Positions 35,616 to 44,203 of a DNA stretch of 64,000 nucleotides are shown here, in pieces. The DNA is taken from assembly GCA_913061475.1 (NCBI GenBank), contig CAJXUN010000014.1:1-64000 (forward strand), given 5' to 3'. Position 1 is the stretch's first letter; the number at the start of each line of letters is the position of its first letter. Position numbers and translations under genes: made by a program. The notes under the pieces are model-generated. The model was not told where the DNA came from, did not search any database, and worked only from the letters and a program-made list of their open reading frames with translations. The DNA comes from an uncultured Colwellia sp. (GTDB taxonomy: Bacteria > Pseudomonadota > Gammaproteobacteria > Enterobacterales > Alteromonadaceae).

Positions 35616-37157
35616 ATGATGATTGAATATACCTTATTAACCACTTTAGCTTTTCACCATCTGGTGATTGGCGGCATATTATTTACCGTGTTGGCATTGT
35701 TAAACAAGCTAGTAGCATCCAGTGCAGAATTACGCAGTTGGTTGTGGATGACCGCGTTTATTATTTCAACCTTAGTACCGTTTACTCTAATTACCGATGG
35801 CAATGAGCAAAACCTGCTATCAGTTGCCGCTGAAACTAAGCTTGTTGAGGCTAATGCTGATGATAAAACTGCCTGGCTGAATAATCAACAGGTCACTTTG
35901 CCAGACGCGAGTTGGCATTTACCTAGCGAAGTTGTCTTTAATTTTTCCTTTCTCTTAACCTTAGCGGTTGCGCTTTGGCTGCTAGGTAGCCTTTGGCGAA
36001 CGATTATGGTTGCCTCATCATACCTGAGAACAAGGCAGTTAATTAACGTGACTATCGAACATGCACCAGCATTATCACAGCATATTTCGGTCGCTGTTTT
36101 TACCTCAACTAAGGTTTCTTCACCGTTAGTGGTGGGTTTAATTAAGCCCAAGATAATTATTCCTAATAGCATTACTGAGCAATTGCCGCATGAGCAATTA
36201 AGCGCAATTGTCTTGCATGAATATGCGCACATCAAACGTAAAGACAATTGGTTTGGTTTGTTTCAAGAGCTGATCGCCATTTTATTTTGGTGGAGCCCGG
36301 TTATTCGCGTGTTAAACAAGCAAATCCATGTTGAACGTGAAATAGCCTGTGATTTACGTGCAGTAGCGCAGATGAAGAATAGTAAACAATACGCACAATC
36401 TTTAATTGATTGCGCAAAACTAATGGTAATAGAGCAACGGAGTGTTTTAGCGATGGGCTTATTCAGTAAGAAAAAAGAACTTAATTATCGTGTTGGCGCC
36501 ATATTAAAAAGTAACGGCATTAAACGACCTAAAATCACTATGGTTGCTGCGCTTTGTGTTGCCTTGATTGCGACAACTATTCAGGCAACGCAAGTTTTTT
36601 CACCAAAAATCAGCATCAAACACACCATTGCTGATGCGCGACATTATTCGCTATTGCCTGAACGTGAAAGCCTTTTGTTAATTAATGCTGTGGCTCGTAA
36701 TGACATCGATACCATTAAAGCCTTGCAGCAAAGTGGCGTTGATATTAATGTTCCAGCACTTGGCGATGGCACCGCACTTATTATCGCGGTAAAGCGAGAT
36801 AACAAAGCTATGGTACAAGCGCTGATCGACTTAGGCGCCGATGTTGATCAATCATCAAGTGGAGACGGTAATCCATTAATCACTGCGGCCATGAATAACA
36901 ACCTTGAACTTGCCGAGCTACTGCTAGATAACGGTGCTGACGTTAATGCGATTGTGCCAAGAGATGAAACCCCACTGATTAACGCTAGTTACTTTGGCTA
37001 TTATCAGATGACTGAATTACTGATTAATCGCGGTGCTGATGTGAATTTAGCAGTTACCACGGGCATGTCAGATCGTTATCAAGTTCGATCGCCGCTCAAC
37101 CGCGCTCGCAACCCACAAATTAAAGCCTTATTAGTTGCTAATGGCGCTGCAGAATAA
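35616..37157 (+). CDS. M56 (BlaR1-like) membrane protease with ankyrin repeats
   Basis: 513 aa. TM segments lie near 10-30, 40-58, 107-128 and 308-325. The zinc-protease motif HEYAH is at 201-205, followed by the M56 landmark HVEREIACD. After the last TM, where BlaR1 has a penicillin-binding sensor, residues ~345-513 form four to five ankyrin repeats (for example TALIIAVKRDNKAMVQALID, DLGADVD, LLLDNGADVN, LLINRGADVN). The topology would place the repeats in the periplasm, so the input is probably a protein or peptide ligand, not a beta-lactam. It is probably one operon with the repressor gene. Confidence 0.85.
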   Translation: MMIEYTLLTTLAFHHLVIGGILFTVLALLNKLVASSAELRSWLWMTAFIISTLVPFTLITDGNEQNLLSVAAETKLVEANADDKTAWLNNQQVTLPDASWHLPSEVVFNFSFLLTLAVALWLLGSLWRTIMVASSYLRTRQLINVTIEHAPALSQHISVAVFTSTKVSSPLVVGLIKPKIIIPNSITEQLPHEQLSAIVLHEYAHIKRKDNWFGLFQELIAILFWWSPVIRVLNKQIHVEREIACDLRAVAQMKNSKQYAQSLIDCAKLMVIEQRSVLAMGLFSKKKELNYRVGAILKSNGIKRPKITMVAALCVALIATTIQATQVFSPKISIKHTIADARHYSLLPERESLLLINAVARNDIDTIKALQQSGVDINVPALGDGTALIIAVKRDNKAMVQALIDLGADVDQSSSGDGNPLITAAMNNNLELAELLLDNGADVNAIVPRDETPLINASYFGYYQMTELLINRGADVNLAVTTGMSDRYQVRSPLNRARNPQIKALLVANGAAE

Positions 37158-37394
37158 TGCACTTTCAATGTCTAGCCTATCAACAGCAAGCGCCCTGATT
37201 AGCAAAACGCTATAAGCCTAAGTGCTGGTTAAGCCATTAAGCTAAATCACTAACACCATTTAAACACTATTGACGAAATTCTAAGCTAATTAATCCTATG
37301 GGCTCTTAGCTTAGCCAAACTCGTGCTAAAGAAAGGAAAATCATTATGTTTTGTAGAAAACTTATCACAAACATTAATCAGCAAGGAGGCCGAG

Positions 37395-38807
37395 ATGATA
37401 TTTAATACACCGATATTTTTCTGGTTTTTTACCATCTTTATTCTGTTTTATGGTTTTGTTTTTTTAAAGCAAAAACCTAAAGTTTATTTAATTTTAGTTG
37501 GCAGTTTAATTTTTTATGGCGCATGGAATTATAGTTTTATTCCGCTGTTAGTCGGTAGTGGTATTGCTGACTACTTTATTGCTCAAGCTATATACAACGC
37601 CTCATGCCAGGTTAAGAAAAAGCAATGGTTAAGCTTGTCGATTATTTTAAATTTAGGGCTGTTGGCCATTTTTAAGTATGCTGACTTTGCTATCAATTCT
37701 GTCTCTGCGCTACTGACCACAATAGGTTACAACGCGTCCTTGGAAACCTTGGGCTGGGTGCTGCCTGTGGGTATTTCGTTTTATACCTTTCAAAGTTTAA
37801 GTTACACCATTGATGTTTATCGTGGTGACATGAAGCCGCGTAAAGGTTTAGTCGAATTTATTGCTGCACTGTCATTTTTTCCACAACTTGTTGCGGGTCC
37901 TATTCTACGTGCAAGTCATATTTTACCGCAAATGCATGCTATCGCCTTGCCAAAATGGCAAGCGGTGAAACACGGTTTTTTATTGATCACTGTTGGTCTT
38001 ATTAAAAAAACCGGTGCTGATTTATTGGCGATACCGGCGCAAAAAGCTTTTGAGGCGAAAGAAGCGATAAGTACCTTGGAGCTTTGGACTGGTGTATTGG
38101 CTTTTGCCGGACAAATATACGGTGACTTTTCAGGTTATACCGATATGGCCATTGGTATTGCGCTGATATTAGGTTTTAGTATTCCGTTAAACTTTAGAGT
38201 GCCTTATTTTGCTAAGTCACCGGTTGATTTTTGGCGTCGCTGGCATATTTCCTTATCTTCATGGTTGCGTGACTACCTATACATTTCATTAGGCGGTAAT
38301 CGGCATAATCAGCGTACGCGTAATGTATTTCTGACTATGTTGCTAGGTGGTTTGTGGCATGGCGCCGCATGGACGTTTGTCGCTTGGGGGGCTTTTCATG
38401 GCGCTATTATCACCGCGACACATTATTTAGCTAATTTGAAAATATTTGCTCGCTTTAATCAATCAAACACCTTACTGGTTGGTTTCATTAAATGGGCCAT
38501 AACCTTCTACTTAGTGCTGATTGGTTGGGTGTTTTTTGCCGCCAATGACTTAACTTCAGCGCTGAGCATCATTGTTAACTTACACGTACTCAACTCATCT
38601 ATTGCCTCAGGCAGTAACGCTGTAACTATTTTTGTTATCACCAGTGTTTGGGTGTTACTTGTGCATGTCATGGATTTCTACGTGATAAAAGGCGCAGATA
38701 AACTCGAAAGTAAACCTTGGTTATTCTGGTTGCTAATGATGTTGGGACAGGGCATCTGTTTATTTATCGGGGAGCCAAGTAATGAGTTCATCTATTTCCA
38801 ATTTTAA
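37395..38807 (+). CDS. MBOAT-family O-acyltransferase (AlgI/DltB-like)
   Basis: 470 aa from the ATG at 37395, which has AAGGAGG upstream (an upstream frame from 37323 is less likely). About ten TM segments; the MBOAT signature includes FRVPYFAKSPVDFWRRWHISLSS and the catalytic histidine in GGLWHGAAWTF. Family members transfer acyl groups onto exported polysaccharides or lipids. The following SGNH-like gene overlaps by 26 bases, an arrangement typical of acetylation machines (AlgI/AlgJ-like). Confidence 0.88.
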   Translation: MIFNTPIFFWFFTIFILFYGFVFLKQKPKVYLILVGSLIFYGAWNYSFIPLLVGSGIADYFIAQAIYNASCQVKKKQWLSLSIILNLGLLAIFKYADFAINSVSALLTTIGYNASLETLGWVLPVGISFYTFQSLSYTIDVYRGDMKPRKGLVEFIAALSFFPQLVAGPILRASHILPQMHAIALPKWQAVKHGFLLITVGLIKKTGADLLAIPAQKAFEAKEAISTLELWTGVLAFAGQIYGDFSGYTDMAIGIALILGFSIPLNFRVPYFAKSPVDFWRRWHISLSSWLRDYLYISLGGNRHNQRTRNVFLTMLLGGLWHGAAWTFVAWGAFHGAIITATHYLANLKIFARFNQSNTLLVGFIKWAITFYLVLIGWVFFAANDLTSALSIIVNLHVLNSSIASGSNAVTIFVITSVWVLLVHVMDFYVIKGADKLESKPWLFWLLMMLGQGICLFIGEPSNEFIYFQF

Positions 38808-40005
38808 CACGTCAGGAATACCGACTATGACATCAAGAAAAATATACCGAAAAACTTTGCTGGCCATTGGCCTGTGTATGCTATGTGCGCTGGGTATTAT
38901 TCAGTTAATTTTAAACGCTATGGGCGCGAATTCTCAAGGTGTGCTTGGCCGTGTAACTGAGGCCAGAGCAGCACTGCCGGCGATCGTAAAAGAGCCGAAA
39001 GACTTAGTGATGTTTTTTGGCTCATCGATGACACGAGCAGGCTTTTCGCCGCGTCAATTTGATCGAGATGCAGCGGCAGTGGGCAAGTCAGTTACGTCAT
39101 ATAACTATGGCTTTGGTGGTTTAAACCCTTATTTTCAAGATTTTCTCTCACGTCGCATTAGCGAAGAGTTTATCGCGAGTGATCGTAAGTTGAAGTTAAC
39201 CATGATCGAATTCAATCCGTTTCAAACGACAAAAACCCGTTGGCAGCGGGCGCAGCCAGTTTTAGATTCGTTTTTGACCTTGCTAGCGACAGATCACGAA
39301 TTACTTGAAATAGGTAAGAATGATTTAACCCGCGGTATTCGCTTATTTAATATTAAATACTTACGTGGCAATATTTCAGCTGAAATGATCACCAGTTTTT
39401 TTGGCCGCGGCATGTTTCCACCGCAAGCTCATCAAACTTATAAAGATGATCAACAAACCATTGATGAACGTCGTCGCTTAGGCCAATTACTTAGTGCCAA
39501 ATTTGATGAAGAATATCCTAATCATAAAAATGCAGCCTGGAGTTCGCCTTGGCAAGGTGGCGGCACTATACCTGAAGAGCGTTCAGCAGAAACCTTAGCG
39601 ATATTTAATGACTATTATGCGGTAACGCAAACGGACAATGCGATGAAAAACGATCGTTTAAGTCGCATTCGCAGTGCTGATATTGAAGAGCTCAATTTTG
39701 AGCCATTACTGGTGGAGCATTTCATTAATATTATTAAGAACTTTCAAAAAATATCTCAGCATGTGGAAGTGATGATGTTACCGAAAAACTCGAGATGGAT
39801 TCATACCACCCCAGCAGCGGAAGCACGCCTTGCTAAAGTAGTTAAACAGATAGAACTAGCGACAGGCCTTAAAATGAAAAACCATCAAAATATCGATGAA
39901 ATCACCTCAGACATGTATCGTGATACCACTCATTTGTCGCGTTACCGAGGTGATGTTGCCTATACAAATTATTTACTGAAAGCCTATGCGCCGTTGTTAG
40001 AATGA
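38782..40005 (+). CDS. Membrane-anchored SGNH/AlgX-J-like partner of the MBOAT protein
   Basis: 407 aa with one N-terminal TM segment (around 28-48) and an extracytoplasmic domain. The motif FFGSSMTRAGFSP resembles block I of SGNH/GDSL-type esterases (nucleophile Ser), NYGFGGLNP could be block II, and DTTHLSRYRGD near the C-terminus supplies a D-x-x-H-like pair. It overlaps the MBOAT gene, so it probably completes transfer of the acyl group outside the cell. The acceptor is unknown. GGGAG precedes the ATG at 38782. Confidence 0.72.
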   Translation: MSSSISNFNTSGIPTMTSRKIYRKTLLAIGLCMLCALGIIQLILNAMGANSQGVLGRVTEARAALPAIVKEPKDLVMFFGSSMTRAGFSPRQFDRDAAAVGKSVTSYNYGFGGLNPYFQDFLSRRISEEFIASDRKLKLTMIEFNPFQTTKTRWQRAQPVLDSFLTLLATDHELLEIGKNDLTRGIRLFNIKYLRGNISAEMITSFFGRGMFPPQAHQTYKDDQQTIDERRRLGQLLSAKFDEEYPNHKNAAWSSPWQGGGTIPEERSAETLAIFNDYYAVTQTDNAMKNDRLSRIRSADIEELNFEPLLVEHFINIIKNFQKISQHVEVMMLPKNSRWIHTTPAAEARLAKVVKQIELATGLKMKNHQNIDEITSDMYRDTTHLSRYRGDVAYTNYLLKAYAPLLE

Positions 40006-40507
40006 TCGAACAGAAAAATCGCTCCTGACTTTGTTAACTCTGTTGAGTTTTTTTGCTTAGGTTGAAAAAATAAAACGACCAGAACTATAGTTATTATTCA
40101 TACGACTATCAAAGTCTCATTTTTAGCTGTTGGCCAAGCTAACGTAACACTTAACAATCATTTACTTTTAGTCATTGTTAAGTGTTAAGCAAAGTGGGTG
40201 TTACTCCTTGGAATCTAAAGTAAATCACCTGCTCGGTATTTTTAATAAAATGGGTGAGTTAGCAATTCATGCTCATTATGATGAGTTGCTGCATAGTGTT
40301 CTTAAGGTTTCTATTTATCAGGGTAAAAGGCCATGGCGATATTAGATGTGACCTAGGTCAATAGGTAAATTTACAGTTGAAGACATCGAAAATAGAGTTA
40401 AAAAGCAGCGAGTCTTTAACTTCGCTAGGTGTAATTGAAATGCGCTCTCGTACCAATAAAAACTGAATCTCACATCGCGCTAATGAACTCTCGCCAATTG
40501 CTTTTAA
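40006..40507. other. Gap with possible decayed coding fragments
   Basis: No intact gene. An open stretch around 40171-40344 could encode a ~58-codon fragment (including MGELAIHAHYDELLHSVL), and 40350-40437 could encode GKFTVEDIENRVKKQRVF before a stop. Neither has a start or ribosome site that I trust, and I cannot name a parent gene. It may be a decayed gene. Confidence 0.3.
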
Positions 40508-40951
40508 TTATTGAGTCGGCTCGTTCAAGTCTTTGATAACTAAATCAAGCGATGCCAACAATTGCAGTGCTTTTTCTGAGTCAATACTTTCAAACTTACA
40601 GTGTATTTGCTTCGGAATATCAGCGGCATTGAGCTTTAGTGCTTGGCCGCTTGTTGATAGTTGAATAAGCCGTTTGCGCTGGTCTTGTTTATCTTTGACG
40701 ACGGAGAGTAATTTTTTTTCCGTCATTTTTTTCAAAATTTGTGTCAATGCGCCACCATCAATGGCGGTTTTTTCGATGAGCTTGGCAATGGTTATTTGAT
40801 CTTGCTCCCACAGTGCCATCATCACGATATATTGTGGATAGGTTAAATTAATCTTGGCTAATGGCTCGCGATAGGCGCGAGTAATACTGTTGGATGCCAT
40901 GTACAAACGGTGGCACAGCTGATTTTCTAATTTTAATTGTTCAAATGGCAT
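40508..40951 (-). CDS. ohrR: OhrR-type MarR repressor
   Basis: 147 aa from the ATG at 40951, which has AGGAG upstream. It has a MarR winged helix (TIAKLIEKTAIDGGALTQIL) and the OhrR signature SITRAYREPL-x-LTYPQYIVMMALWE. The peroxide-sensing cysteine is Cys13 in NQLCHRLY. It represses ohr until oxidised by organic hydroperoxide. The divergent ohr gene and two shared inverted repeats support this. Confidence 0.92.
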   Translation of the reverse strand: MPFEQLKLENQLCHRLYMASNSITRAYREPLAKINLTYPQYIVMMALWEQDQITIAKLIEKTAIDGGALTQILKKMTEKKLLSVVKDKQDQRKRLIQLSTSGQALKLNAADIPKQIHCKFESIDSEKALQLLASLDLVIKDLNEPTQ

Positions 40952-40977
40952 AAGTAACTCCTGAAACTGTATTTTAA

Positions 40978-41046
40978 TTTGCACGCAAAGTATTTGCAAT
41001 TAATATTTATCTTGGTTATTATTTTGCGTGCAAAATATAAATTTAA
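40978..41046. promoter_or_regulatory. Two OhrR operators between ohrR and ohr
   Basis: TTTGCACGCAAAG (40978-40990) and ATTTTGCGTGCAAAAT (41031-41046) are each near-palindromes with the same TTTGC-NN-GCAAA core, about 54 bases apart. Each sits close to one of the two divergent genes, so both promoters are probably repressed. Confidence 0.8.
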
Positions 41047-41061
41047 ACTGTGGAGTTTACT

Positions 41062-41490
41062 ATGAATGAATTGAAGAATGTTGCCTATACCGCTAAAGCT
41101 ACAGCAACGGGTGGCCGTGAAGGCGTTGCCAAATCTGACGACGGCCGTTTAACGGTTGATTTATCGACACCTAAAGGTTTAGGTGGCGATGATGGACAAG
41201 GTACGAATCCGGAGCAATTATTTGCTGCTGGCTATGCCGCGTGTTTTATCGGTGCCCTTAAAGTTGTTGCTGGAGCAGATAAAATAGCGCTGCCAGCTGA
41301 CACACACATTAACGCTGAAGTATCTATTGGCGCGATAGAAGTTGGTTTTGGTATTGCGGTTAAACTAGCCGTGTCATTGGGTGATATGGATAAAGCAAAA
41401 GCTGAAACATTAGTTGAAAAAGCCCACCAAATTTGCCCGTACTCAAATGCAACACGTGGCAATATTGCCGTTGAACTTTCGGTTATTTAA
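41062..41490 (+). CDS. ohr: Organic hydroperoxide resistance protein
   Basis: 142 aa from the ATG at 41062 (TGGAG upstream). A thiol peroxidase that reduces organic hydroperoxides with lipoyl-dependent regeneration. Catalytic cysteines are Cys61 (AACFIGAL) and Cys125 (ICPYSNATRG), with the activating Arg19 in GGREG. The length and Cys spacing fit Ohr rather than OsmC. Confidence 0.95.
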   Translation: MNELKNVAYTAKATATGGREGVAKSDDGRLTVDLSTPKGLGGDDGQGTNPEQLFAAGYAACFIGALKVVAGADKIALPADTHINAEVSIGAIEVGFGIAVKLAVSLGDMDKAKAETLVEKAHQICPYSNATRGNIAVELSVI

Positions 41491-41529
41491 GTATTCTATA
41501 ATTTAAACTGATGAAATCGCTTAGCTTTA

Positions 41530-41559
41530 AAAAACGGACATCTAATGATGTCCGTTTTT
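41530..41559. terminator. Terminator after ohr
   Basis: A thirteen-base inverted repeat, AAAAACGGACATC / GATGTCCGTTTTT, with a TAAT loop. The hairpin at 49321-49350 is nearly the same, with the same loop. Confidence 0.85.
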
Positions 41560-41749
41560 GGTTTTTTAAATTATATTACCGGTGAATAAATCATCCGCGA
41601 TAAACAAGATGTTTTTCTGCGTTGCTAACAAACACTAAATCATAATGATGATACTAAAGTGTTGAATAAAATTAGATTTTAGGCTTAAAATTGCTTAGTG
41701 CTTAGACCATTTAGCTACAAGCTTGATGTTTGAATGATTTTTAATCAAG

Positions 41750-43081
41750 ATGTTCGGCAGAACAATAGGAGCAATAGCATCAGTATCTCACGATACATTA
41801 ATTGCATTTTTTGCTGTTCAATGGCTGTTAGTATTTTATTTGATCAAATGGAGTAAGCGTAAATTGAGTGAAGAAATTTTTTCTGGAAATGTTTACATCC
41901 TTATTCCAGCATATCTTAAAAAAGGTTTTTCTTTTACAAAAGTTTTACCATGTGAAGCAAAACATAAAAACTTTATTGACGATATTAGTCAAAGGTTTAA
42001 CGACGAGATCTCAAGTGGCGTTCATAAGTCTCAAATGAGGTCTTATTTAGGTACTTTTCCTCTTGCGTGTTTTGATGATGCTGAGTGTCCTGTAGATCAG
42101 CAATTTTATCAAGACGCTGAATTGTTTTTATCGCTTCATAGTAAAACCGGTTTAGCGGTGTTAACGATTAGGCTATTTGAAAAGCAACTCCCCGCTTCTC
42201 AGCTACTTGACCGATTATCGAAAGGCGCTTTGTTATTTAAAAATGACAGTGGTGTATGTGTGAGCATAGATGATCTGGTTTCCCAATGGGGAATTTCAGT
42301 CTTGTCTACTTCGGCTAAGGCTTGCCTTTCAACCCGACAAGAAATTCCTGCAGACGTACTGCCTTATTACTTTGCCAATGAAACTTACGCTTCTAAAAAT
42401 ATGTCGGCTCAAATTACTTCTAAAGAATTCAAACAGCAAATGTCGACAAATGTTGCCCAATACGATAGCAGTGATATTTTTGTTGGTAAACAAAGCGTTA
42501 TACGAATAGATCGCAGAGATAGTCAGCATGACTATCCAAAACTGACATCCGATAGCGCTTTTTTATTCGTACTTGAGGCCTTGCTATACAAAGAAGCCGC
42601 TGTTTTACGTACTAACAAACAAGTGCTTATTGCCATTGAAAAAAATGACTTACTCGCCCTCGATGTACTTAACAAATTAACTGCTGAATTTTCGGCAACT
42701 ATTCCATTTTGGGACATTAATATTTTTAATTACCTGACTGCTCAGCAATTGGCTAATAATCTCGATGAGCGGTTTGGTATCAATCAATATTTTGAATTGT
42801 ATGAAAAAAATCAGCAACTATTACAATACCGGATAAATCTGAAAGAGGGTATTGAGCAAGAAAAGAAAAATAAAATCTTATATATTATCGCCGTGATCTT
42901 GTTCATTTTTGAATTAGCACCACACTGCTATGTATTATTTACCCGAATATTAAGCGGTAAATGGCTGAGTTCAGCAGAATCTTTATCTTTAGTTGGCGCT
43001 GGTATCTCTACGGCACTACTTGCCAGTATCCTAGTTTTAGTTATCCGCAAAAAGAAGAGAAAGCACGATGCAAGCTTATGA
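41750..43081 (+). CDS. Unrecognised three-TM membrane protein
   Basis: 443 aa. There is one TM segment at about 15-34, a large middle region (40-370) with no signature I know, and a charged helix (around 340-375; FELYEKNQQLLQYRINLKEG) leading into two C-terminal TM segments (376-398 and 410-432) and a basic tail. The long helix followed by a TM hairpin recalls CorA or RMND1/DUF155 proteins, but this is only a likeness of shape. The end overlaps the next gene by 14 bases, so the two are translationally coupled. The neighbours on both sides give no functional clue. Confidence 0.7.
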   Translation: MFGRTIGAIASVSHDTLIAFFAVQWLLVFYLIKWSKRKLSEEIFSGNVYILIPAYLKKGFSFTKVLPCEAKHKNFIDDISQRFNDEISSGVHKSQMRSYLGTFPLACFDDAECPVDQQFYQDAELFLSLHSKTGLAVLTIRLFEKQLPASQLLDRLSKGALLFKNDSGVCVSIDDLVSQWGISVLSTSAKACLSTRQEIPADVLPYYFANETYASKNMSAQITSKEFKQQMSTNVAQYDSSDIFVGKQSVIRIDRRDSQHDYPKLTSDSAFLFVLEALLYKEAAVLRTNKQVLIAIEKNDLLALDVLNKLTAEFSATIPFWDINIFNYLTAQQLANNLDERFGINQYFELYEKNQQLLQYRINLKEGIEQEKKNKILYIIAVILFIFELAPHCYVLFTRILSGKWLSSAESLSLVGAGISTALLASILVLVIRKKKRKHDASL

Positions 43082-43919
43082 CTTAGCGGATATTTTTGAA
43101 TCAATAGAGAAATTCAACAACAAGGGCTTTGCTGTTCAAGAAAAAAGACTTTTGTCTGAGTATTTGTTAAATAATGCAACGTTTAAAAAACGTAGGATGT
43201 TGCAGCTGTTATCCGTTGATGTTCACTGTGATGATATGGCTTGGTTAGAATGGTTTAATTGGTATTATCAAGGGGTAAGCTTCAGCGAGTGTCCTGCATG
43301 GTTACAAAACGAAAAAGGCAAGCTTAGCCTTAATGACATTAAGCTGATGAGCTATCCAAACTTGACTGATTTAGGCTGGGAAATAAAAGATGTTGTAAAA
43401 TCGTCAATTGATATTTCGGCTGCAGGGATAGGTAATTATATTCCCACTGAACATGAACTCGAGCATTGGGTAAAACTTCGTCGTCAGAACATGGATCTTT
43501 TTACCGGCGCTGTATTAGCTGGAGAATTAGTGGCACAAGTTGGTTTTATTAAAATTACCGCTGCAGAACATCAAAAAATGTCTGCCGGCAAGTTGTCGGA
43601 AAATAGTTTAAGTGGGCTTTGTGATGATAGTAGTGACGAGATATTTCTGTACATCCCGAGTGTGGTGATAAAGCGTGAACTGCAGAAGAAAACGCTTTTA
43701 ATGAAGATGCTTAAACACCTTTTTCAACAATTCAATAACAGCGCTATTGGACCAAAAGTGAAAGGTTTTATAGCAGTCGCTTACACAAAAGATGGAGAAA
43801 AACTTTGTCAGCAATTCAACCTTAGCTATAAAACTTCACACCTAAAAGATCAAAAGGTTTGCAGCGGCACGATCGATGACCTACTTCAGTCGAAGCTATG
43901 TAAGAAAATTTGTCGTTAG
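43068..43919 (+). CDS. GNAT-like protein of unknown role
   Basis: 283 aa, soluble. The N-terminal ~110 residues are of unknown type (several helices, WLEWFNWYYQG). From ~130 it resembles a GNAT acetyltransferase: LFTGAVLAGELVAQVGFIKI (strands 2-4), then EIFLYIPSVVIKRELQKKTL (strand 4 and acyl-CoA loop region) and FIAVAYTKDGEKLCQQFNLS (strands 6-7). The usual Q/R-x-x-G-x-G/A loop is not intact (IKRELQKKTLL), so activity is uncertain. It overlaps the preceding membrane protein gene; the pair is probably one functional unit. Confidence 0.6.
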   Translation: MQAYDLADIFESIEKFNNKGFAVQEKRLLSEYLLNNATFKKRRMLQLLSVDVHCDDMAWLEWFNWYYQGVSFSECPAWLQNEKGKLSLNDIKLMSYPNLTDLGWEIKDVVKSSIDISAAGIGNYIPTEHELEHWVKLRRQNMDLFTGAVLAGELVAQVGFIKITAAEHQKMSAGKLSENSLSGLCDDSSDEIFLYIPSVVIKRELQKKTLLMKMLKHLFQQFNNSAIGPKVKGFIAVAYTKDGEKLCQQFNLSYKTSHLKDQKVCSGTIDDLLQSKLCKKICR

Positions 43920-43952
43920 ACCTATGATTAAAGCTTAAATTGCCGATGGTAA

Positions 43953-44010
43953 TTTTTATTTACAACTTGCTACTTAATACACCATGTTTGGCAAACTAAT
44001 CTTCTCCAAG
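43953..44010 (+). repeat. Degraded copy of the putA 3' end (left direct repeat)
   Basis: The first 26 bases are identical to 49346-49371, and about 51 of 58 match through the putA stop codon (49390) and its last codons. The putA reading frame is not kept. It stands left of the photolyase cluster in the same orientation as the intact putA end on the right. Confidence 0.75.
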
Positions 44011-44203
44011 CAAATGTTGGCGAGTAATTTTAAAAGATAGATAAGCTTGAAAGTATGAGAGTCTCTGGTATTAAGGTTAAAAACTATGCTCGTTGTATCG
44101 ATTATGCTTTAGCGTTTAGCACCTGTAATAATAATATAAGCTAATGGTGATCTGCTGCTGGGTTTTATTCGTATGAAAGTTTTTATTGATTAGAATATTA
44201 CCC

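Noticed and set aside
35198..37157. Beta-lactam resistance switch
   Set aside because: BlaI/M56 are present, but the penicillin-sensing domain is missing and no beta-lactamase is near.
40171..40437. Possible gene fragments before ohrR
   Set aside because: Open but short, no start or ribosome site, no recognised family; kept only as a note on the gap.
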